Source of the DNA: CADEFQ01 sp035342635
GTDB taxonomy: Bacteria; Pseudomonadota; Gammaproteobacteria; Steroidobacterales; Steroidobacteraceae
Direction of reading: 5' to 3'
Assembly (NCBI GenBank): GCA_035342635.1
Contig: DAOQXO010000019.1
Location: 1-32,078 of the forward strand
DNA length: 32,078 nt
Of this stretch, positions 25,240 through 31,053 are shown one piece after another; within the stretch, counting starts at the first letter, position 1, and the number at the start of each line of letters is the position of its first letter. A program made the translations under genes and the position numbers. A model generated the notes under the pieces. The model was given only the letters and a program-made list of their open reading frames with translations. It did no database searches and was not told the origin of the DNA.

Positions 25240-26009
25240 GGGCCTCCTTCCTGCGAGTCGGCCAGGCCATGGAGCCACGCGCGCACCGCAGCCGGTGCGT
25301 CGACGCGGTACCGGGCGAGTGTGCCAGCGGGTGGGCCGACGCGCACCGACAGGCCCTGCGCCTCGTTCACGAGCGCAAACGCGCTCTCGTCGGTCACGTC
25401 ATCGCCCAGGTAGACCGGCGCACGATCCGCGAACGGGGCGACGTCACGCAACGTCGAGATGCCTGAGGCCTTCGACAGCGCGGCGGGTTTCAGTTCGAGC
25501 ACGAACTTGCCCTGCAGCAGCGTGAATTCCGCGCCCGCGAGGGCCGCGAGCCGCTGCATCGTCTCGCGGATCACGCCTTCGAGCGCTGCCGCGTCGCGGT
25601 AGTGCACGGCGAGGGCGAGCCCCTTGTCTTCGAGCAGCGCGCCGGGCCACTGCGTCATGCGAGCGGCCAATGCCGCGCGCGCCCCATCGAGGTGCCGTGC
25701 GAAGTGCCCGGCGGTGGTGGCCGGCGCCGAATCGGCGCGCACCTCGGCACCATGCACGCCGACGGCGGGGAATCTCTGCGGGTGGAACAGTCGGTCGAGT
25801 GTGTCGATCTGCCGGCCGCTCACCAGTGCGAGCGCGCCGTCCAGGCGCTGCGCAATCCTCGCGAGCGCGCCGGGCAGGGCGCCCGGCACCACGACCGCAT
25901 CCGGGCTCGGCGCGATGTCGAGCAAGGTGCCGTCGACATCGAGGTACAGCGCCCGTCCGTGCAGTGCGCTCCAGCCGAGTTGCCGCGGCAGATCGATCAT
26001 CGCGACCAC
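25236..26009 (-). CDS. otsB: Trehalose-6-phosphate phosphatase
   Basis: 257 residues, HAD superfamily. Dephosphorylates trehalose-6-phosphate to trehalose. The nucleophile motif is YLDVDGTLLD (D24 and D26 counted from the GTG); SGRQIDTLDRLF, GKFVLELKP and the Mg-binding GDDVTDESAF complete the active site. Start choice: GTG at 26009, one base after the folD stop with AGGG eight bases upstream, or ATG at 26000 without an evident ribosome site. The difference is three residues outside the fold. It precedes GH15 and otsA in the same direction and is coupled to GH15 by an ATGA overlap. Confidence 0.93.
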   Translation of the reverse strand: MVAMIDLPRQLGWSALHGRALYLDVDGTLLDIAPSPDAVVVPGALPGALARIAQRLDGALALVSGRQIDTLDRLFHPQRFPAVGVHGAEVRADSAPATTAGHFARHLDGARAALAARMTQWPGALLEDKGLALAVHYRDAAALEGVIRETMQRLAALAGAEFTLLQGKFVLELKPAALSKASGISTLRDVAPFADRAPVYLGDDVTDESAFALVNEAQGLSVRVGPPAGTLARYRVDAPAAVRAWLHGLADSQEGGP

Positions 26010-26010
26010 G

Positions 26011-26868
26011 TCAGGCGCCCTGGCGGCGCAGCGACGCTTCCAGCGTATTACGCATCAACATGGCCACCGTCATCGGGCCGACGCCACCGGGGACCGGCGT
26101 GATCCAGGCCGCGCGCTCGCGGGCGCCGGCGAACTCGACGTCGCCGACGAGCTTGCCGTTCGCGAGCCGGTTCATGCCGACATCGACGACGATCGCGCCC
26201 GGGCGAATCCACTCGCCGCGTACGAGTCCCGGCTTGCCGACTGCGACGACGAGCAACTCGGCCGCGCGCACGTGCGCCTCGAGGTCGCGTGTGAAGCGGT
26301 GGCAAACAGTCGTCGTCGCGCCCATCAGCAGCAGCTCGAGCGACATCGGCCGCCCGACGATATTCGATGCACCGACCACGACGGCATTCAGCCCGCGCAC
26401 CGACAGTCCCTCGGCGTCGAGCATGCGGATCACGCCATAGGGCGTGCAGGGGCGGATCAGGGGACTGCGCTGCGCGAGCCGGCCGAGGTTGTATGGATGA
26501 AAGCCATCGACGTCCTTCTGCGGGTCGATGCGGTCGATGATCGCGCGCTGGCGGATCTGGTCGGGCAGCGGCAGCTGCACGAGGATGCCGTCGATGCGCG
26601 GATCGCCGTTCAGTTCGTCGATCAGGGTCAGCAGCTCGCGCTCGGAGGTCGACTGCGGCAGGTCATGCGCGACCGACAGGACGCCCGACTCCTCGCAGGC
26701 CTTGCGCTTGTTGCGCACGTAGATGGCCGAGGCCGCGTTGTCGCCCACCATGACCACCGCCAGGCCCGGACGGCGCATGCCGCGCGCGACCGCCGAGTCG
26801 ATCTCGGCCCGCACCTCCGATTTGACGTCGGTGGCGATGCGCTTGCCATCGATGAGCCTCGCGGTCAT
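26011..26868 (-). CDS. folD: Methylenetetrahydrofolate dehydrogenase / cyclohydrolase
   Basis: 285 residues. Interconverts 5,10-methylene-, 5,10-methenyl- and 10-formyl-tetrahydrofolate with NADP. The catalytic lysine is K54 in IYVRNKRKACEE, the substrate site is ILVQLPLPDQ, the dinucleotide-binding region is VVGASNIVGRPMSLEL, and the C-terminal signature is PVPGGVGPMTVAML. The ATG at 26868 is fixed by a strong Shine-Dalgarno, AAAGGAG (complement of 26874-26880), five bases upstream. The open frame continuing upstream runs antisense through tRNA-Pro and is not coding. otsB starts one or ten bases after its stop, so trehalose genes are probably read from the folD promoter. Confidence 0.96.
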   Translation of the reverse strand: MTARLIDGKRIATDVKSEVRAEIDSAVARGMRRPGLAVVMVGDNAASAIYVRNKRKACEESGVLSVAHDLPQSTSERELLTLIDELNGDPRIDGILVQLPLPDQIRQRAIIDRIDPQKDVDGFHPYNLGRLAQRSPLIRPCTPYGVIRMLDAEGLSVRGLNAVVVGASNIVGRPMSLELLLMGATTTVCHRFTRDLEAHVRAAELLVVAVGKPGLVRGEWIRPGAIVVDVGMNRLANGKLVGDVEFAGARERAAWITPVPGGVGPMTVAMLMRNTLEASLRRQGA

Positions 26869-26896
26869 CGATACTCCTTTGCCGGAATGGGCGCGC

Positions 26897-26920
26897 ATTT
26901 TACGGGATTGTGCGTAAAAT
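26897..26920. promoter_or_regulatory. Perfect palindrome between folD and the tRNA cluster
   Basis: ATTTTACG (26897-26904), an eight-base spacer, and CGTAAAAT (26913-26920) form a perfect 8-bp inverted repeat in an AT-rich pocket. Each arm reads as TAAAAT (5 of 6 to TATAAT) on one strand: the right arm toward tRNA-Pro, the left arm toward folD. It could therefore be a pair of divergent -10 boxes, a repressor operator, or both. No clear -35 accompanies either box. Confidence 0.5.
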
Positions 26921-26946
26921 TGAGGATTGTTCACGCAAGCCGGCAT

Positions 26947-27023
26947 CGGGGCATGGCGCAGTCTGGTAGCGCATCTGCTTTGGGAGCAGAGGGTCGCAGG
27001 TTCGAATCCTGCTGCCCCGACCA
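26947..27023 (+). tRNA. tRNA-Pro (anticodon TGG)
   Basis: 77 bases. The acceptor stem CGGGGCA/TGCCCCG is perfect, the 3' CCA is encoded, and the T-arm contains GGTTCGAATCC. The anticodon stem TCTGC/GCAGA closes the loop TTTGGGA, giving TGG, which reads CCN proline codons. It is the first gene of the cluster, 23 bases before tRNA-Arg. Confidence 0.97.
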
Positions 27024-27046
27024 TTTCGCGTGAGGGGGCCTGCCAC

Positions 27047-27123
27047 GCGCCCGTAGCTCAGCTGGATAGAGCACCGGCCTTCTAAGCCGGGGGTCGCAGG
27101 TTCGAGTCCTGCCGGGCGCACCA
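27047..27123 (+). tRNA. tRNA-Arg (anticodon TCT)
   Basis: 77 bases with acceptor stem GCGCCCG/CGGGCGC and encoded CCA. The anticodon stem CCGGC/GCCGG holds the loop CTTCTAA, giving TCT for AGA/AGG codons, which are rarely used in GC-rich genomes. After it come 186 bases without a gene up to tRNA-His. Confidence 0.97.
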
Positions 27124-27279
27124 ACCACCGGGTCACCGGATTTCGGAGCCAGGACGACGGATGAAGTAAGGTGCCGGCCCGCTGCGCTCCCGCCTCCTGA
27201 TCGGTACGGCAGTTCGTCGCCGTCCCGGTGTCGTTGTTTGGTGCGATATTTCTCGCGCTGTAGCGCTGGCGGCGGGCGC

Positions 27280-27288
27280 TGGTATACT
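27280..27288 (+). promoter_or_regulatory. Extended -10 promoter for tRNA-His/Lys
   Basis: TGG followed by TATACT (27283-27288) is an extended -10 (TGn plus 5 of 6 to TATAAT), 21 bases before tRNA-His. There is no recognisable -35, which an extended -10 can do without. Three GCGCTG hexamers (27255, 27263, 27276) lie just upstream, and the region after the box is C-rich. Confidence 0.55.
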
Positions 27289-27309
27289 CCCGCTCCCCTC
27301 AGGGTGACG

Positions 27310-27385
27310 GTGGACGTAGCTCAGCTGGTAGAGCCCCGGGTTGTGATCCCGGCCGTCGTGGGTTCGAGTCCCATCGTCCACCCCA
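27310..27385 (+). tRNA. tRNA-His (anticodon GTG)
   Basis: 76 bases as drawn, or 77 if the extra G at 27309 (G-1) is counted. The acceptor stem GTGGACG/CGTCCAC is followed by C73, which can pair with G-1, the identity element for HisRS, then an encoded CCA. The anticodon loop TTGTGAT between CCGGG and CCCGG gives GTG. Confidence 0.97.
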
Positions 27386-27395
27386 GATCCGGTAA

Positions 27396-27471
27396 GGGCC
27401 GTTAGCTCAGCTGGTAGAGCAGGAGACTCTTAATCTCTTGGTCGTAGGTTCGACTCCTACACGGCCCACCA
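27396..27471 (+). tRNA. tRNA-Lys (anticodon CTT)
   Basis: 76 bases with acceptor stem GGGCCGT/ACGGCCC and encoded CCA. The anticodon stem GGAGA/TCTCT encloses CTCTTAA, giving CTT, the reader of AAG. This is the lysine codon that predominates in the window's genes. It starts 10 bases after tRNA-His and is probably on the same transcript. Confidence 0.96.
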
Positions 27472-27481
27472 CCCTTTTGGC

Positions 27482-27487
27482 TATAAT
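27482..27487 (+). promoter_or_regulatory. Consensus -10 box ahead of tRNA-Leu and tig
   Basis: A perfect TATAAT lies 10 bases after tRNA-Lys, followed by the GC-rich stretch CCGCGCCCCC. The predicted start near 27494 leaves about 30 bases before tRNA-Leu. No matching -35 is seen at 16-18 bases (that region is the end of tRNA-Lys). It may drive tRNA-Leu together with tig-clpP. Confidence 0.45.
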
Positions 27488-27525
27488 CCGCGCCCCCTCG
27501 CACAGGGTCGAGCTCCGCAGCCAGA

Positions 27526-27610
27526 GCGAAAGTGGCGGAACTGGTAGACGCGCTGGATTTAGGTTCCAGTGGGGCAACCCGTGAGAGTTCGAGTCTCTCC
27601 TTTCGCACCA
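27526..27610 (+). tRNA. tRNA-Leu (anticodon TAG)
   Basis: 85 bases, class II with a long variable arm (GGGGCAACCCG region). The acceptor stem GCGAAAG/CTTTCGC and encoded CCA are present. The anticodon stem CTGGA/TCCAG encloses TTTAGGT, giving TAG for CUN codons. The trigger factor ATG is only 20 bases beyond the CCA. Confidence 0.97.
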
Positions 27611-27630
27611 GAAATTCAGGATAGGGCACG

Positions 27631-28938
27631 ATGCAGGTTTCATTGACGGCAACCGGTGGGCTGGAGCGCAAGCTTGAGGTCGCCGTCCCGGCCGACCAGG
27701 TCAGCGCCGAAGTCGACCAGCGGCTGAAGAAGATCGCGCGTACCGCGCGCTTCAAGGGTTTCCGCCCGGGCAAGGCGCCGATGGGTGTCGTGCGCCAGCA
27801 GTACGGCTCGCAGGTCCACAGCGAAGTGGTCAACGACCTGCTGCGCTCCTCGTTCGCCGACGCGATCTCGCAGCAGAACCTGAAGCCGGCGACCGGGCCG
27901 CGCATCGAGCCGATCGCGATGGATCCGGGCGCCGACCTCAAGTACGTCGCCACATTCGAAGTGCTGCCGGAGATCAAGCTGGCGCCGGTCGAGTCGCTCG
28001 CCATCGAGCGCCCGACTGCGACGGTCGAGGATTCGGACGTCGAGGAAATGCTCGAGTCGCTCCGCCGGCAGCGCCCGCAGTTCGCCGTGGTCGAGCGCGG
28101 CGCGAAGACCGGCGATCGCGTGGTGCTCGATTTCGACGGCCGCATCGACAACGTGGCTTTCCAGGGCGGCGAGGGCCGTGACATGCCGGTCGTGCTCGGC
28201 GCGGGGCAGGTGCTCACCGAATTCGAGCAGGCGCTTGCGGGCGCGAAGGCCGGCGAGTCCCGCACTGCCGTCGTGCACTTCCCGGACGACTACCACGGCA
28301 GGGAAGTGGCGGGCAAAACCGCGGAATTCACGATCACGGTGAAGCAGGTCGAGGAGGCGTCCCTGCCGGCGCTCGACGATGCGTTCGCCGCGGAATTCGG
28401 CGTCAAGGAAGGCGGCGTCGAGCAGTTGCGCAAGGAAGTGCGCGAAAGCATGGAGCGCGAGCTCGAAGAGGCGGTGCGCAACCATCTGCGCGCGCAGGTC
28501 ATGGACGCGCTCTTTCGCGAGAACCCGCTCGAAGTGCCGCAGGGGCTCGTCGACGAAACCGTGCAGGAAATGCAGGTCGAAATCGGCCGGCGCTCCGGCG
28601 CGAAGGACGTGTCCCAGCTGCCGCCGCGCGAGCAGTTCATCGCTCCCGCCCGCCGTCGCGTGGCGCTCGGCCTGGTGGTCGGCGAGCTGCTGCGCGGTGC
28701 CGCGCTCAAGGTCGATCGTGCACGCGTGCAGGCGCGCCTCGAGGACATCGCGGGCAGTTACCCCAATGCCGACGAGATGCGCCGCGCCTACCTGCAGAAC
28801 GCCGACGCCATGCGCCAGATCGAGTCCTCGGTCCTCGAGGAGCAGCTGGTCGATTGGGTCGTGGAACGGGCGAAGGTGACGGACAAGGCATCTTCCTTCA
28901 AGGAACTGACCCGCTTCGGGCAGAATAGCGGGTCATGA
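27631..28938 (+). CDS. tig: Trigger factor
   Basis: 435 residues. A ribosome-associated chaperone and prolyl isomerase that meets nascent chains at the exit tunnel. The ribosome-docking signature is GFRPGKAPMGVV (F44, R45, K48). The FKBP-type isomerase domain occupies about 160-245 (GDRVVLDFDGRIDNVAF...), and the rest is the helical C-terminal arm domain. The start at 27631 follows tRNA-Leu by 20 bases. No separate promoter is evident in that gap, so tig may be read through from the tRNA. The stop overlaps the clpP ATG (ATGA). Confidence 0.96.
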   Translation: MQVSLTATGGLERKLEVAVPADQVSAEVDQRLKKIARTARFKGFRPGKAPMGVVRQQYGSQVHSEVVNDLLRSSFADAISQQNLKPATGPRIEPIAMDPGADLKYVATFEVLPEIKLAPVESLAIERPTATVEDSDVEEMLESLRRQRPQFAVVERGAKTGDRVVLDFDGRIDNVAFQGGEGRDMPVVLGAGQVLTEFEQALAGAKAGESRTAVVHFPDDYHGREVAGKTAEFTITVKQVEEASLPALDDAFAAEFGVKEGGVEQLRKEVRESMERELEEAVRNHLRAQVMDALFRENPLEVPQGLVDETVQEMQVEIGRRSGAKDVSQLPPREQFIAPARRRVALGLVVGELLRGAALKVDRARVQARLEDIAGSYPNADEMRRAYLQNADAMRQIESSVLEEQLVDWVVERAKVTDKASSFKELTRFGQNSGS

Positions 28939-29564
28939 ACGAGCAAGCCCTGAACCTGGTGCCGATCGTCGTCGAGCAGACCGCCCGCGGCGAGCGTGCC
29001 TATGACATCTATTCGCGCCTCCTGAAGGAGCGCGTGGTGTTCGTCGTGGGTCCCGTGGAGGACTACATGGCGAACCTGATCGTCGCGCAGCTGCTGTTCC
29101 TCGAGTCCGAGAATCCGGACAAGGACATCGCGCTTTACATTAATTCGCCCGGCGGCTCGGTCAGTGCCGGACTCGCGATCTACGACACGATGCAGTTCAT
29201 CAAGCCCGATGTGAGCACCATCTGCGTCGGCATGGCGGCCTCCATGGGCGCCGTGCTGCTGGCTGGCGGCGCCAAGGGCAAGCGCTACATGCTGCCGAAC
29301 TCGCGCGCGATGATCCACCAGCCCTGGGGCGGCTTCCAGGGCCAGGCGACCGACATCAGCATCCAGGCCCGCGAAATGCTGCGCACGCGCGAGCGATTGA
29401 ACGAAATCCTCGCCCGTCACACCGGCCAGGCGATCGAGAAGATCCAACAGGACACCGAGCGCGACAATTTCATGGGCGGCGAGGAGGCCATCGCCTACGG
29501 CCTCGTCGACCAGTTGCTTGACAAGCGCCTGCCGCCGGCCACGGTTGCCGCTCAGTCCAAGTGA
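28935..29564 (+). CDS. clpP: ClpP proteolytic subunit
   Basis: 209 residues. Serine protease forming the tetradecameric chamber fed by ClpX (and ClpA if present). The catalytic triad S103 (GMAASMGA), H128 (MIHQPWGG) and D177 (TERDNFM) keeps the E. coli spacing exactly. A short N-terminal propeptide is expected to be removed. Translation is coupled to tig through ATGA. It is followed by 91 bases with a large hairpin and then clpX. Confidence 0.97.
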   Translation: MNEQALNLVPIVVEQTARGERAYDIYSRLLKERVVFVVGPVEDYMANLIVAQLLFLESENPDKDIALYINSPGGSVSAGLAIYDTMQFIKPDVSTICVGMAASMGAVLLAGGAKGKRYMLPNSRAMIHQPWGGFQGQATDISIQAREMLRTRERLNEILARHTGQAIEKIQQDTERDNFMGGEEAIAYGLVDQLLDKRLPPATVAAQSK

Positions 29565-29579
29565 ATCAATGGTTTGGGC

Positions 29580-29609
29580 GTGACTGGGGCGTTTTGCGCC
29601 CCCGGTCAC
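29580..29609 (+). terminator. Strong hairpin between clpP and clpX
   Basis: Bases 29580-29591 pair with 29597-29609 (GTGAC with GTCAC, one T-G wobble, GGGGCG with CGCCCC and one bulged C), leaving a five-base loop TTTTG. The stem is about 12 bp and very GC-rich. No T-run follows, so it is a weak intrinsic terminator at best. It could instead protect the tig-clpP 3' end or separate clpP from clpX expression. Confidence 0.5.
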
Positions 29610-29622
29610 CCCATGCTATATA
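29594..29622 (+). promoter_or_regulatory. Candidate clpX promoter
   Basis: TTGCGC (29594-29599), 17 bases, then TATATA (29617-29622) makes a plausible sigma-70 promoter. TATAAG, two bases further on, is an alternative -10. Within the spacer, CCCCAT (29609-29614) matches the first six bases of the sigma-32 -10 element, but no CTTGAA-type -35 accompanies it. The promoter's -35 overlaps the clpP-clpX hairpin. Confidence 0.4.
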
Positions 29623-29635
29623 AGAGCCTTGCACC

Positions 29636-29659
29636 ATGGTTACAGGGCCTACTGAATGA
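29636..29659 (+). other. Possible 7-codon leader ORF (MVTGPTE) coupled to clpX
   Basis: ATG at 29636 opens a frame of seven codons ending in TGA at 29657-29659, which overlaps the clpX ATG at 29656 (ATGA). It lies just downstream of the candidate clpX -10. GAG nine bases upstream is a weak ribosome site. Such a short frame can easily arise by chance. Confidence 0.25.
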
Positions 29660-30957
29660 CCGACGAGTCCCGCAGTCGCAACGACGACGGCAAGCTGCTG
29701 TATTGCTCCTTCTGCGGCAAGAGCCAGCATGAGGTGAGGAAGCTGATCGCCGGCCCGTCGGTGTTCGTTTGCGACGAATGCGTCGAGCTCTGCAACGACA
29801 TCATCCGCGAGGAACTCGAGGATCGGGCCGACCGCGCGCGCGACAAGCTGCCGAAGCCCCACGAAATCAAGAAGGTCCTCGACGAATACGTGATCGGCCA
29901 GGAGCGCGCCAAGAAGGTGCTCTCGGTGGCCGTCTACAACCACTACAAGCGCCTGCAGACCCGCGGCAGCAGTGCCCGCGCCAAGGAAGAGGTCGAGATC
30001 GCGAAGAGCAATATCCTGCTGATCGGCCCCACCGGCTGCGGCAAGACCCTGCTCGCCGAGACTCTCGCGCGCCTGCTCAACGTGCCGTTCACGATCGCCG
30101 ATGCCACCACGCTCACCGAGGCGGGCTACGTCGGCGAAGATGTCGAGAACATCATCCAGAAGCTGTTGCAGAAGTGCGATTACGACGTCGAGAAGGCGCA
30201 GACCGGCATCGTCTACATCGACGAGATCGACAAGATCTCGCGCAAGGCCGACAACCCGTCGATCACGCGTGACGTGTCGGGCGAGGGCGTCCAGCAGGCA
30301 CTGCTGAAGCTGATCGAAGGCACGGTCGCGTCGGTGCCCCCGCAGGGCGGGCGCAAGCACCCGCAGCAGGAATTCCTGCAGGTCGACACTTCGAACATCC
30401 TGTTCATCTGCGGCGGTGCGTTCTCCGGGCTCGAGAAGATCATCCTGAACCGCACCCAGAAGGGCGGCATCGGCTTCACCTCCGACGTGCGCGACATGAC
30501 CGCGGTGGATCGCCCCGACGTGTTCCACGAGGTCGAGCCCGAGGACCTGATCAAGTACGGGCTGATCCCCGAGTTCGTCGGGCGCCTGCCGGTGGTCGCC
30601 ACCCTCGAGGAACTCGACGAGGCGGCGCTGGTTTCGATCCTCACCGAGCCGAAGAATGCGCTCACCAAGCAGTACAAGCGCCTCTTCGAGATGGAGGGCG
30701 CCGAGCTCGAGTTCCGCGAGGAGGCGCTGAAGGCCGTGGCGCAGCGCGCCATGCAGCGCAAGACCGGCGCGCGCGGCCTGCGCACGATCCTCGAGACCAT
30801 CCTGCTCGACACCATGTACGAGCTGCCGTCGCTGCGCGGGGTGTCCAAGGTCGTGATCGACGAGACGGTGATCGACGGCCAGACGAAGCCGTATATCGTC
30901 TACAAGTCCGAATCCGCCGAAGAGCCGCCGCGCCGCGCGCACGGCATCGCAAGCTGA
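29656..30957 (+). CDS. clpX: ATP-dependent unfoldase ClpX
   Basis: 433 residues. AAA+ hexamer that unfolds tagged substrates (SsrA and others) and feeds ClpP. The N-terminal zinc-binding domain has C17, C20, C39 and C42. Walker A is GPTGCGKT (124-131) and Walker B ends in D189-E190. The pore loop GYVGED and the RKH loop (GGRKHPQQEF) are intact. The sensor-2 region reads KTGARGLRTI. Unlike clpP, it has its own leader with a candidate promoter, so it need not be strictly co-transcribed. The start ATG at 29656 has AGGG nine bases upstream. Confidence 0.98.
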   Translation: MTDESRSRNDDGKLLYCSFCGKSQHEVRKLIAGPSVFVCDECVELCNDIIREELEDRADRARDKLPKPHEIKKVLDEYVIGQERAKKVLSVAVYNHYKRLQTRGSSARAKEEVEIAKSNILLIGPTGCGKTLLAETLARLLNVPFTIADATTLTEAGYVGEDVENIIQKLLQKCDYDVEKAQTGIVYIDEIDKISRKADNPSITRDVSGEGVQQALLKLIEGTVASVPPQGGRKHPQQEFLQVDTSNILFICGGAFSGLEKIILNRTQKGGIGFTSDVRDMTAVDRPDVFHEVEPEDLIKYGLIPEFVGRLPVVATLEELDEAALVSILTEPKNALTKQYKRLFEMEGAELEFREEALKAVAQRAMQRKTGARGLRTILETILLDTMYELPSLRGVSKVVIDETVIDGQTKPYIVYKSESAEEPPRRAHGIAS

Positions 30958-30976
30958 CCTGCTGGTCCTTCCGGCG

Positions 30977-31003
30977 GCACCGCGCTTGAAATCGGCGCGG
31001 TGC
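30977..31003. repeat. 9-bp perfect inverted repeat between clpX and lon
   Basis: GCACCGCGC (30977-30985) and GCGCGGTGC (30995-31003) pair perfectly around a nine-base loop, 20 bases after the clpX stop. It would make a stable hairpin in the clpX 3' end. No T-tract follows, so it is not a textbook terminator. The heat-shock-type -35 box for lon begins at the last base of the left arm and fills most of the loop. Confidence 0.75.
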
Positions 31004-31013
31004 GCCCCTATCT
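30985..31013 (+). promoter_or_regulatory. lon: Heat-shock (sigma-32) promoter for lon
   Basis: CTTGAAA (30985-30991) is a perfect sigma-32 -35 element. After a 13-base spacer comes CCCCTATCT (31005-31013), close to the CCCCATnT -10 consensus. Lon is a classic sigma-32 gene, and spacing and position (about 40 bases before the start codon) fit. TATAAC at 31026-31031 could serve a sigma-70 promoter as well, but lacks a -35. Confidence 0.65.
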
Positions 31014-31053
31014 CCGAGGGTAGACTATAACCGTCTTGCGCGAGGACCTGCCT

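Noticed and set aside
27124..27309. Possible small RNA in the 186-base gap between tRNA-Arg and tRNA-His
   Set aside because: Only short repeats (GCGCTG three times, CACCGG twice) and the tRNA-His promoter are visible; no stable long hairpin with a T-tract or recognisable RNA family.
26931..27650. Small minus-strand frames over the tRNA genes with GFEPAT-, RTCDPRL- and RRDSNSHG-like peptides
   Set aside because: These are the familiar spurious translations of tRNA antisense strands; the tRNAs are well formed.
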